From Phytophthora colocasiae (lineage: Eukaryota > Oomycota > Peronosporomycetes > Peronosporales > Peronosporaceae), in assembly GCA_018806915.1 (NCBI GenBank), contig JAGKQI010000048.1, positions 868,001 to 932,000 on the forward strand: a DNA stretch of 64,000 bases, in the 5' to 3' direction. The translations under genes were made by a program, and so were the position numbers. The notes under the pieces were generated by a model. It ran no database searches and was not told the DNA's origin. It saw only the letters and a list, made by a program, of their open reading frames with translations. This document shows, piece by piece, positions 9,101 through 18,960 of the stretch. Numbering within the stretch: the first letter of the stretch is position 1; each line of letters starts with the position of its first letter.

Positions 9101-9145
9101 CCCGGCTAAGTACGAATTAGGGTTTTTGTAGGGTTAAACCGCTGG
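6096..9145 (+). repeat. Large composite repeat unit 2
   Basis: The head occupies about 6096-6410. Eight ~118-bp subrepeats, the most of any unit, have anchors at about 6473, 6579, 6697, 6814, 6933, 7049, 7167 and 7285. The first interval is short because about 12 bases including GATACGGGGA are missing. Three ~160-bp subrepeats lie at about 7391, 7551 and 7711. Three ~354-bp subrepeats lie at about 7910, 8263 and 8616. The AT-rich tail runs from about 8909 to 9145, with a conserved stem-loop at 8960-8988. The extra 118-bp and 160-bp copies and fewer 354-bp copies mark this unit as a separate amplification state. Confidence 0.85.
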
Positions 9146-9174
9146 TAGGGTTTAGGGTTTAGGGTTCCTAAACC
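9146..9174 (+). repeat. Interstitial telomere-type junction, unit 2/3 boundary
   Basis: TAGGG and two TTTAGGG repeats (9151-9164), TT, then CCTAAACC (9167-9174). Degenerate TTAGGGTTTTTGTAGGGTT lies just upstream. Confidence 0.85.
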
Positions 9175-12100
9175 GACACGTCCCTGGGTTAAAATCCCAT
9201 ACAAAAAATACACTCCCCCCAGAATGTCAGGGACGTGACTTTTCCCATACTGTTAATATAGGGGCTCGGTACGGACGTGTCCGAGGGTTTGAGTTTTCGG
9301 AAAGACGTGTCGCGGACCTAAACTAGTGAGTCTGGAGCTACCTAAAATTATTAATTTTGGGTTTTCGTTAATTCCGAAGCCCAAACAGCGTGAACTCGGC
9401 GGAAAATTGGAGAGTGAAAAAAATAATTGGTCTGAAAATGTATGACTGTACTTTCATGTCGTATAGACGGGCCAATCAGACAATTTTTAAAACTTCGTCA
9501 ATACTTCACTTCAGTATACGAAAATTTGTGAGGTGGGGTATTTTGATACGGGGAAGATGATGGTGGGATTCGCATGCGACATAGACAGGCCATTCAGCCA
9601 GTATTCAAAACTTTCTCAATATTGCACTTCACTATACGAAAACTTGTGAGGTGGGGTATTTCGATACGGGTAAGATGATGGTGGTATCCACATGTGACAT
9701 AAACAGGCCATTCAGCCATTTTTCAAAACTTTCTCAATACTGCACTTCACTATACGAAAACTTGTGAGGTGGGGTATTTCGATACGGGTAAGATGATGGT
9801 GGTATCCACATGTGACATAAACAGGCCATTCAGCCATTTTTCAAAACTTTCTCAATACTGCACTTCACTATACGAAAACTTGTGAGGTGGGGTATTTCGA
9901 TACGGGTAAGATGTATCCCAATGTGACATAAACAGGCCAATTAGCCATTTTTCAAAACTTTCTCAATACTGCACTTCACTATACGAAAACTTGTGAGGTG
10001 GGGTATTTCGATACGGGTAAGATGATGGTGGTATCCCCATGAGACATAGACGGGCCAATTAGCCATTTTTCAAAACTTTCTCAATATTGCACTTCAGTAT
10101 ACGAAAATTTGTGAGGTGAGGTTGTTCGATACGGGGAAGATGATGGTAAGACTCCCATGTAGCATAAACGGGCCGAACGCACGTATAACGTCTTCATGTT
10201 AAAAACTCCTTGTATAAGTTAATACTGACTTCATATATTAAATCTGGTCGACACACGAAGTTCCATTGGAAAGAGCATGAAAAAGTACATTGTTTCCATG
10301 TGCGTAAGAAAGGGACACTGTAGATATAGCCAATGATAGAGTAAGAAACGTCTTATTTTTTAAAAACGCCTGTATAAGCTAATACTGACTTAAGATATTA
10401 AATTTGGTTGATGGACGAGATACCATCGGAAAGAGCATAAAAAGTACGTTAAATCCATCTAAGAATTTTTAATAGCGTGTAAGTATAGCCAAACTTATGA
10501 CGAGATTAGTGGGCGTTTGGTGGTGTCAATGTGTACTAAGTTTAAGTGAGTTTGCCTTTAAACCTGAATAACTTTGCGAAGACTTAACATATGGAGATGC
10601 TACTTAGTATGATCGTATAGCGCGTAACAATCTACGTTGAATCCATCTAAGTAGATCGAGCAGACATCAAGTCTAAGTATAGTTATGTCCAGTCAAAGGT
10701 GAAATTTTGATAATTCAATGTAAAACTTAATAACTTTGTCAAAAATAAGATTTGGGAGTGCTACCAAGTACCATCGTGTAGAGCGTCAGAAACTACGTAG
10801 TAGACATCTAAGTTGCGTCGTCTAAGTGCAAGAAGAGCCGAAGTTAGAGCAGAAAGAGTGAAACTTTTGAAAGAGTGAGTATAGCGGAGTACAAAGTAAG
10901 TAAATTGACTTTAAACGTGAATACCTTTACGAAGACTTAACATATGGAAATTCTTCTTAGTATGATCGTATAGCGCGTCCAATTATACGTTGAATCCATC
11001 TAAGTAGAACGAGCGGACTTCATATAGTTATGGTCAGTCAAAGGTGAAAATTTGAAAATTCACTTTAACAGTTAATAACCTTGTCAAAAATAAGATTTGG
11101 GAGTGCTACCAAGAACAGTCGTGTAGGGCATAAGAAACTACGTTAGGTACATAAAAGAAGCGTCGCCTAATGGCAAGGCTAGCCAAAGTTAGAGCAGAAA
11201 TAGTGAAAGTTTTGAAAGAGTGAGTATAGCGGAGTACAAAGTAAGTAATTTGACTTTAAACGTGAATAACTTTGCGAAGACTTAACATATGGAAATGCTA
11301 CTTAGTATGATCATGTAGCGCGTAAAAATTTACATTGAATTCATCTAAGTAGAACGAGCAGACATTAAGTCTAAGTATAGTTATGTCCAGTCAAAGATGA
11401 AATTTCAAAAAATCACTTTAAAACTTAATAACTTTTACAAATATAAGATTTGGGAGTGCTACCAAGTATAGTCGTGTAGAGCGTCAGAAACTACGTTAGG
11501 TACATAAAAGAAGCGTCGCTGAAGTGCAAGAACAGCCGAAGTTAGAGCAGAAAGAGTGAAACTTTTGAAAGAGTGAGTATAGGGAAGTACAAAGTAAGTA
11601 ATTTGACTTTAAACGTGAATAACTTTGCGAAGACTTAACATATGGAAATGCTACTTAGTATGATCATGTAGCGCGTCAAATTCTACGTTGAATCCATCTA
11701 AGTAGAACGAGCAGACTTGAAGTTGAAGTATAGTTATGGCCAGTCAAAGATGAAAAACTTTCAAATCACTTTAAAACTTAATAACTTTATCAAAAATAAG
11801 ATTTGGGAGTGCTACCAAAAATGGTCGTGTAGAGCGTCAAAAACTACATTAGGTACATAAAAGAAACGTCACCCAATTGCAAGATTAGCCAAAGTTAGAG
11901 CAGAAAGAGTGAAACTTTTGAAAGAGTGAGTATAGCGAAGTACAAAGTAAGTAAATTGAGTTTAAACGTGAATAACTTTGCGAAGACTTAACATATAGAA
12001 ATGCTACTTAGTATGATCGTATAGCGCGTAAAATTCTACGTTGAATCCACCTAAGTAGAACGAGCAGACTTGAAGTTGAAGTATAGTTATGGCCAGTCAA

Positions 12101-12851
12101 AGATGAAAAATTTTCAAATCACTTTAAAACTTAATAACTTTATCAAAAATAAGATTTGGGAGTGCTACCAAGAATAGTCGTGTAGAGCGTCAAAACTACA
12201 TTAGGTGTTACATAAAAGAAACGTCACCCAATTGCAAGATTAGCCAAAGTTAGAGCAGAAGAGTGAAACTTTTGAAAGAGTGAGTATAGCGAAGTACAAA
12301 GTAAGTAAATTGAGTTTAAACGTGAATAACTTTGCGAAGACTTAACATATAGAAATGCTACTTAGTATGATCGTATAGCGCGTAAAATTCTACGTTGAAT
12401 CCACCTAAGTAGAACGAGCAGACTTGAAGTTGAAGTATAGTTATGGCCAGTCAAAGATGAAAAATTTTCAAATCACTTTATAACTTAATAACTTTATCAA
12501 AAATAAAGATTTGGGAGTGCTACCAAAAATGGTCGTGTAGAGCGTCTGGAACTACGTTAGAGACATGAAAAGAAGCGTCGCCTTAGTGCAAGATTAGCCA
12601 GTTAGAATAGCAAAAGTGTAAGAGTCATTTTCCTAAATAATTCGCAATAATGGAATTAAAATAACAATACAATAATTGTTTAAAGTAATTATTGTAATTT
12701 AAATAAAATAAGTGGGTACATTGTACCACCTTTATAATTTTCTATTTTATAATTTTCTAAAGGTAAAATTTTAAGTATAAAATAGCAAAATTTGAAGTAC
12801 CAAACAAACCCGACTAAGTACGAATTAGGGTTTATGGAGGGTTAAACCGCT
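9146..12851 (+). repeat. Large composite repeat unit 3
   Basis: This is the longest unit. The head occupies about 9146-9460. Six ~118-bp subrepeats have anchors at 9529, 9647, 9766, 9884, 9995 and 10113. The 111-bp interval reflects a 7-base deletion that leaves GTAAGATGTATCCC. Two ~160-bp subrepeats lie at about 10218 and 10378. Six ~354-bp subrepeats lie at about 10577, 10930, 11276, 11628, 11981 and 12335. The AT-rich tail occupies about 12617-12851, with its stem-loop at 12668-12696. Confidence 0.85.
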
Positions 12852-12878
12852 GGGTTTAGGGTTTAGGGTTCCTAAACC
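12852..12878 (+). repeat. Interstitial telomere-type junction, unit 3/4 boundary
   Basis: GGG and two TTTAGGG repeats (12855-12868), TT, then CCTAAACC (12871-12878). Confidence 0.85.
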
Positions 12879-15800
12879 GACACGTCCCTGGGTTAAAATC
12901 CCATACAAAAAATACACTCCCCCCAGAATGTCAGGGACGTGACTTTTCCCATACTGTTAATATAGGGGCTCGGTACGGACGTGTCCGAGGGTTTGAGTTT
13001 TCGGAAAGACGTGTCGCGGACCTAAACTAGTGAGTCTGGAGCTACCTAAAATTATTAATTTTGGGTTTTCGTTAATTCCGAAGCCCAAACAGCGTGAACT
13101 CGGCGGAAAATTGGAGAGTGAAAAAAATAATTGGTCTGAAAATGTATGACTGTACTTTCATGTCGTATAGACGGGCCAATCAGACAATTTTTAAAACTTC
13201 GTCAATACTTCACTTCAGTATACGAAAATTTGTGAGGTGGGGTATTTTGATACGGGGAAGATGATGGTGGGATTCGCATGCGACATAGACAGGCCATTCA
13301 TCCAGTATTCAAAACTTTCTCAATATTGCACTTCACTATACGAAAACTTGTGAGGTGGGGTATTTCGATACGGGTAAGATGATGGTGGTATCCCAATGTG
13401 ACATAAACAGGCCAATCAGCCATTTTTCAAAACTTTCTCAATACTGCACTTCACTATACGAAAACTTGTGAGGTGGGGTATTTCAATACGGGTAAGATGA
13501 TGGTGGTATCCCCATGAGACATAGACAGGCCATTCAGCCATTTTTCAAAACTTTCTCAATACTGCACTTCACTATACGAAAACTTGTGAGGTGGGGTATT
13601 TCGATACGGGTAAGATGTATCCCAATGTGACATAAACAGGCCAATTAGCCATTTTTCAAAACTTTCTCAATATTGCACTTCACTATACGAAAACTTGTGA
13701 GGTGGGGTATTTCGATACGCGTAAGATGATGGTGGTATCCCCATGAGACATAGACGGGCCAATTAGCCATTTTTCAAAACTTTCTCAATATTGCACTTCA
13801 GTATACGAAAATTTGTGAGGTGAGGTTGTTCGATACGGGGAAAATGATGGTAAGACTCCCATGTAGCATAAACGGGCCGAACGCACGTATAACGTCTTCA
13901 TGCTAAAAACTCCTTGTATAAGTTAATACTGACTTCATATATTAAATCTGGCCGACACACGAAGTTCCATTGGAAAGAGCATGAAAAAGTACATTGTTTC
14001 CATGTGCGTAAGAAAGGGACACTGTAGATATAGCCAATGATAGAGTAAGAAACGTCTTATTTTTAAAAACGCCTGTATAAGCTAATACTGACTTAAGATA
14101 TTAAATTTGGTTGATGGACGAGATACCATCGGAAAGAGCATAAAAAGTACGTTAAATCCATCTAAGAATTTTTGATAGCGTGTAAGTATAGCCAAACTTA
14201 TGACGAGATTAGTGGGCGTTTGGTGGTGTCTATGTGTATTAAGTTTTAGTGAGTTTGCCTTTAAACTTGAATAACTCTGCGAAGACTTAGCATATGGAAA
14301 TGCTACTTAGTATGATCATGTAGCGCGTCAAATTCTACGTCGAATCCATCTAAGTAGAACGAGGAGACTTCAAGCCGAAGTATAGTTATGCTCAGTTAAA
14401 GGTGAAATTTTGAAAATTCACTTTAACAGTTAATAACTTTGTCAAAAATAAGATTTGGGAGTGCTACCAAGAATAGTCGTGTAGAGCGTCAGAAACTACG
14501 TTAGGTACATAAAAGAAGCGTCGCCTAAGTGCAAAAATAGCCGAAGTTAGAGCAGAAAGAGTGAAACTTTTGAAAGAGTGAGTATAGCGGAGTACAAAGT
14601 AAGTAAATTGACTTTAAACGTGAATAACTTTGCGAAGACTTAACATATGGAAATGCTACTTAGTATGATCGTATAGCGCGTTAAATTTTACATTGAATTA
14701 ACCTAAGTAGAACGAGCAGACATTAAGTCTAAGTATAGTTATGTCCAGTCAAAGATGAAATTTTGAAAATTCACTTTAACACTTAATAACTTTGTCAAAA
14801 ATAAGATTTGGGAGTGCTACCAAGAATAGTCGTGTAGAGCGTCAGAAACTACGTTAGGTACATAAAAGAAGCGTCGCTGAAGTGCAAGAACAGCCGAAGT
14901 TAGAGCAGAAAGAGTGAAACTTTTGAAAGAGTGAGTATAGGGAAGTACAAAGTAAGTAATTTGACTTTAAACGTGAATAACTTTGCGAAGACTTAACATA
15001 TGGAAATGCTACTTAGTATGATCGTATAGCGCGTCAAATTCTACGTTGAATCCACCTAAGTAGAACGAGCAGACTTGAAGTTGAAGTATAGTTATGGCCA
15101 GTCAAAGATGAAAAATTTTCAAATCACTTTAAAACTTAATAACTTTATCAAAAATAAGATTTGGGAGTGCTACCAAAAATGGTCGTGTAGAGCGTCAAAA
15201 ACTACATTAGGTACATAAAAGAAACGTCACCCAATTGCAAGATTAGCCAAAGTTAGAGCAGAAAGAGTGAAACTTTTGAAAGAGTGAGTATAGCGAAGTA
15301 CAAAGTAAGTAAATTGAGTTTAAACGTGAATAACTTTGCGAAGACTTAACATATAGAAATGCTACTTAGTATGATCGTATAGCGCGTAAAATTCTACGTT
15401 GAATCCACCTAAGTAGAACGAGCAGACTTGAAGTTGAAGTATAGTTATGGCCAGTCAAAGATGAAAAATTTTCAAATCACTTTAAAACTTAATAACTTTA
15501 TCAAAAATAAGATTTGGGAGTGCTACCAAAAATGGTCGTGTAGAGCGTCAAAAACTACATTAGGTACATAAAAGAAACGTCACCCAATTGCAAGATTAGC
15601 CAAAGTTAGAGCAGAAAGAGTGAAACTTTTGAAAGAGTGAGTATAGCGAAGTACAAAGTAAGTAAATTGAGTTTAAACGTGAATAACTTTGCGAAGACTT
15701 AACATATAGAAATGCTACTTAGTATGATCGTATAGCGCGTAAAATTCTACGTTGAATCCACCTAAGTAGAACGAGCAGACTTGAAGTTGAAGTATAGTTA

Positions 15801-16208
15801 TGGCCAGTCAAAGATGAAAAATTTTCAAATCACTTTAAAACTTAATAACTTTATCAAAAATAAGATTTGGGAGTGCTACCAAAAATGGTCGTGTAGAGCG
15901 TCTGGAACTACGTTAGAGACATGAAAGAAGCGTCGCCTTAGTGCAAGATTAGCCGAAGTTAGAATAGCAAAAGTGTAAGAGTCATTTTCCTAAATAATTC
16001 GCAATAATGGAATTAAAATAACAATACAATAATTGTTTAAAGTAATTATTGTAATTTAAATAAAATAAGTGGGTACATTGTACCACCTTTATAATTTTCT
16101 ATTTTATAATTTTCTAAAGGTAAAATTTTAAGTATAAAATAGCAAAATTTGAAGTACCAAACAAACCCGACTAAGTACGAATTAGGGTTTATGGAGGGTT
16201 AAACCGCT
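12852..16208 (+). repeat. Large composite repeat unit 4
   Basis: The head occupies about 12852-13165. Six ~118-bp subrepeats have anchors at 13233, 13352, 13470, 13588, 13699 and 13817, with the same 7-base deletion seen in unit 3. Two ~160-bp subrepeats follow at about 13921 and 14081. Five ~354-bp subrepeats lie at about 14280, 14633, 14986, 15339 and 15692, and the last three are nearly identical to one another. The tail occupies about 15973-16208, with its stem-loop at 16025-16053. Unit 5 is almost the same sequence as far as it goes, which suggests recent duplication of a whole unit. Confidence 0.85.
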
Positions 16209-16235
16209 GGGTTTAGGGTTTAGGGTTCCTAAACC
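16209..16235 (+). repeat. Interstitial telomere-type junction, unit 4/5 boundary
   Basis: GGG and two TTTAGGG repeats (16212-16225), TT, then CCTAAACC (16228-16235). Confidence 0.85.
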
Positions 16236-18190
16236 GACACGTCCCTGGGTTAAAATCCCATACAAAAAATACACTCCCCCCAGAATGTCAGGGACGTGAC
16301 TTTTCCCATACTGTTAATATAGGGGCTCGGTACGGACGTGTCCGAGGGTTTGAGTTTTCGGAAAGACGTGTCGCGGACCTAAACTAGTGAGTCTGGAGCT
16401 ACCTAAAATTATTAATTTTGGGTTTTCGTTAATTCCGAAGCCCAAACAGCGTGAACTCGGCGGAAAATTGGAGAGTGAAAAAAATAATTGGTCTGAAAAT
16501 GTATGACTGTACTTTCATGTCGTATAGACGGGCCAATCAGACAATTTTTAAAACTTCGTCAATACTTCACTTCAGTATACGAAAATTTGTGAGGTGGGGT
16601 ATTTTGATACGGGGAAGATGATGGTGGGATTCGCATGCGACATAGACAGGCCATTCATCCAGTATTCAAAACTTTCTCAATATTGCACTTCACTATACGA
16701 AAACTTGTGAGGTGGGGTATTTCGATACGGGTAAGATGATGGTGGTATCCCAATGTGACATAAACAGGCCAATCAGCCATTTTTCAAAACTTTCTCAATA
16801 CTGCACTTCACTATACGAAAACTTGTGAGGTGGGGTATTTCGATACGGGTAAGATGATGGTGGTATCCCCATGAGACATAGAGCAGGCCATTCAGCCATT
16901 TTTCAAAAACTTTCTCAATACTGCACTTCACTATACGAAAACTTGTGAGGTGGGGTATTTCGATACGGGTAAGATGTATCCCAATGTGACATAAACAGGC
17001 CAATTAGCCATTTTTCAAAACTTTCTCAATACTGCACTTCACTATACGAAAACTTGTGAGGTGGGGTATTTCGATACGGGTAAGATGATGGTGGTATCCC
17101 CATGAGACATAGACGGGCCAATTAGCCATTTTTCAAAACTTTCTCAATATTGCACTTCAGTATACGAAAATTTGTGAGGTGAGGTTGTTCGATACGGGGA
17201 AGATGATGGTAAGACTCCCATGTAGCATAAACGGGCCGAACGCACGTATAACGTCTTCATGTTAAAAACTCCTTGTATAAGTTAATACTGACTTCATATA
17301 TTAAATCTGGTCGACACACGAAGTTCCATTGGAAAGAGCATGAAAAAGTACATTGTTTCCATGTGCGTAAGAAAGGGACACTGTAGATATAGCCAATGAT
17401 AGAGTAAGAAACGTCTTATTTTTAAAAACGCCTGTATAAGCTAATACTGACTTAAGATATTAAATTTGGTTGATGGACGAGATACCATCGGAAAGAGCAT
17501 AAAAAGTACGTTAAATCCATCTAAGAATTTTTGATAGCGTGTAAGTATAGCCAAACTTATGACGAGATTAGTGGGCGTTTGGTGGTGTCTATGTGTACTA
17601 AGTTTTAGTGAGTTTGCCTTTAAACTTGAATAACTCTGCGAAGACTTAGCATATGGAAATGCTACTTAGTATGATCATGTAGCGCGTCAAATTCTACGTC
17701 GAATCCATCTAAGTAGAACGAGGAGACTTCAAGCCGAAGTATAGTTATGGTCAGTCAAAGGTGAAATTTTGAAAATTCACTTTAACAGTTAATAACTTTG
17801 TCAAAAATAAGATTTGGGAGTGCTACCAAGAATAGTCGTGTAGAGCGTCAGAAACTACGTTAGGTACATAAAAGAAGCGTCGCCTAAGTGCAAGAATAGC
17901 CGAAGTTAGAGCAGAAAGAGTGAAACTTTTGAAAGAGTGAGTATAGGGAAGTAGAAAGTAAGTAATTTGACTTTACACGTGAATAACTTTGCGAAGACTT
18001 AAGATTAGGAAATGCTACTCAGTAGGATCGTACAGCGCGTCAAATTCTACGTTGAATTTATCTAAGTAGAACGAGCAGACTTGAAGTTGAAGTATAGTTA
18101 TGGTCAGTCAAAGGTGAAATTTTGAAAATTCACTTTAACAGTTAATAACATTGTCAAAAATAAGATTTAGGAGTACTACCAAGTGGCATC
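16209..18190 (+). repeat. Large composite repeat unit 5, truncated
   Basis: Head, six ~118-bp subrepeats (anchors 16591, 16709, 16828, 16947, 17058, 17176) and two ~160-bp subrepeats (about 17280 and 17440) are present. Only about one and a half ~354-bp subrepeats (about 17640 and 17992) follow before the sequence switches abruptly into the GC-rich satellite at about 18191. The AT-rich tail is absent. The last ~200 bases before the switch diverge more from the family than elsewhere. Confidence 0.85.
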
Positions 18191-18960
18191 ATGGGGATAG
18201 GTGCGTGAACGTCAGACGTAGGTGGGATTAAGGCTTGACGACGTCAATCCGGCAATCCCCGCCGTTTCCCCTTCATCAGTCTCGGGGATGTGTTGGCGAA
18301 TCTGTGGCGATGGGGATAGGTGCAGTGGGCGTCAGACGTGGTGGGGATAAGAGCTTGGACGACGTCAATCCCGGCAATCCCGGGCCGTTTACCTTCATCT
18401 GTCTCGGGGATGTGTTGGCGACCTCTGTGGCGATGGGGATAGGTGCGTGGGCGTCAGACGTGGTGGGGATAAGGCTTGGACGACGACAAACCGGCAAAAC
18501 CCGGGACGATTACACCTACATCAGTCTCGGGGATGGGTTGGCGACCTCTGTGGCGATGGGGATAGGTGCGTGGGCGTCAGACGTGGTGGGGATAAGGCTT
18601 GGACGACGTCAATCCGGGCCGTTTACCCCTTCATCGGTCTCGGGGATGTGTTGGCGACCTCTGTGGCGATGGGGATAGGTGCGTGGGCGTCAGACGTGGT
18701 GGGGATAAGGCTTGGACGACGTCAATCCGGCAATCCCGGGCCGTTTACCCTTCATCGGTCTCGAGGATGTGTTGGCGACCTCTGTGGCGATGGGGATAGG
18801 TGCGTGGGCGTCAGACGTGGTGAGATAAGGCTTGGACGACGTCAATCCGGCAATCCCCGGGCCGTTTACCCTTCATCGGTCTCGGGGATGTTGGCGACCT
18901 CTGTGGCGATGGGGATAGGTGCGTGGGCGTCAGACGTGGTGGGGATAAGGCTTGACGACG
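18191..18960 (+). repeat. Divergent left edge of the satellite array
   Basis: The first six or so monomers carry more private changes than the interior. Examples are GTGCGTGAACG, GACGTAGGTGGGATTAAGG, a TTGACGACG base loss, GGCGAATCTG, GTGCAGTGGG, ATAAGAGCTT, ATCTGTCTC and a shortened GGGGATGTTGG. Edges of tandem arrays escape homogenisation by unequal exchange, so a divergent border is expected. It supports a real array boundary here rather than a misjoin inside the array. Confidence 0.7.

Larger units (their letters stand above)
3322..18190 (+). repeat. Five-unit array of large telomere-seeded composite repeats
   Basis: Five head-to-tail units start at 3322, 6096, 9146, 12852 and 16209. Measured between the same TTAGGGTTCC anchor (3331, 6102, 9159, 12863, 16220), the periods are 2771, 3057, 3704 and 3357 bp. 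The fifth unit stops after about 2.0 kb. Every unit has the same order: telomere-type junction, constant head of about 300 bp, ~118-bp subrepeats, ~160-bp subrepeats, ~354-bp subrepeats and a constant AT-rich tail of about 235 bp. Length differences come from subrepeat copy number: 4, 8, 6, 6, 6 for the 118-bp class; 2, 3, 2, 2, 2 for the 160-bp class; and 4, 3, 6, 5 then a partial set for the 354-bp class. No coding sequence is evident. The structure is typical of subtelomeric repeat DNA, which is an inference. Confidence 0.9.

Noticed and set aside
16773..17003. Minus-strand reading frame of 76 codons in unit 5
   Set aside because: It is two copies of the ~118-bp subrepeat read through. The same frame is broken in the other units, so it is not maintained as coding sequence.
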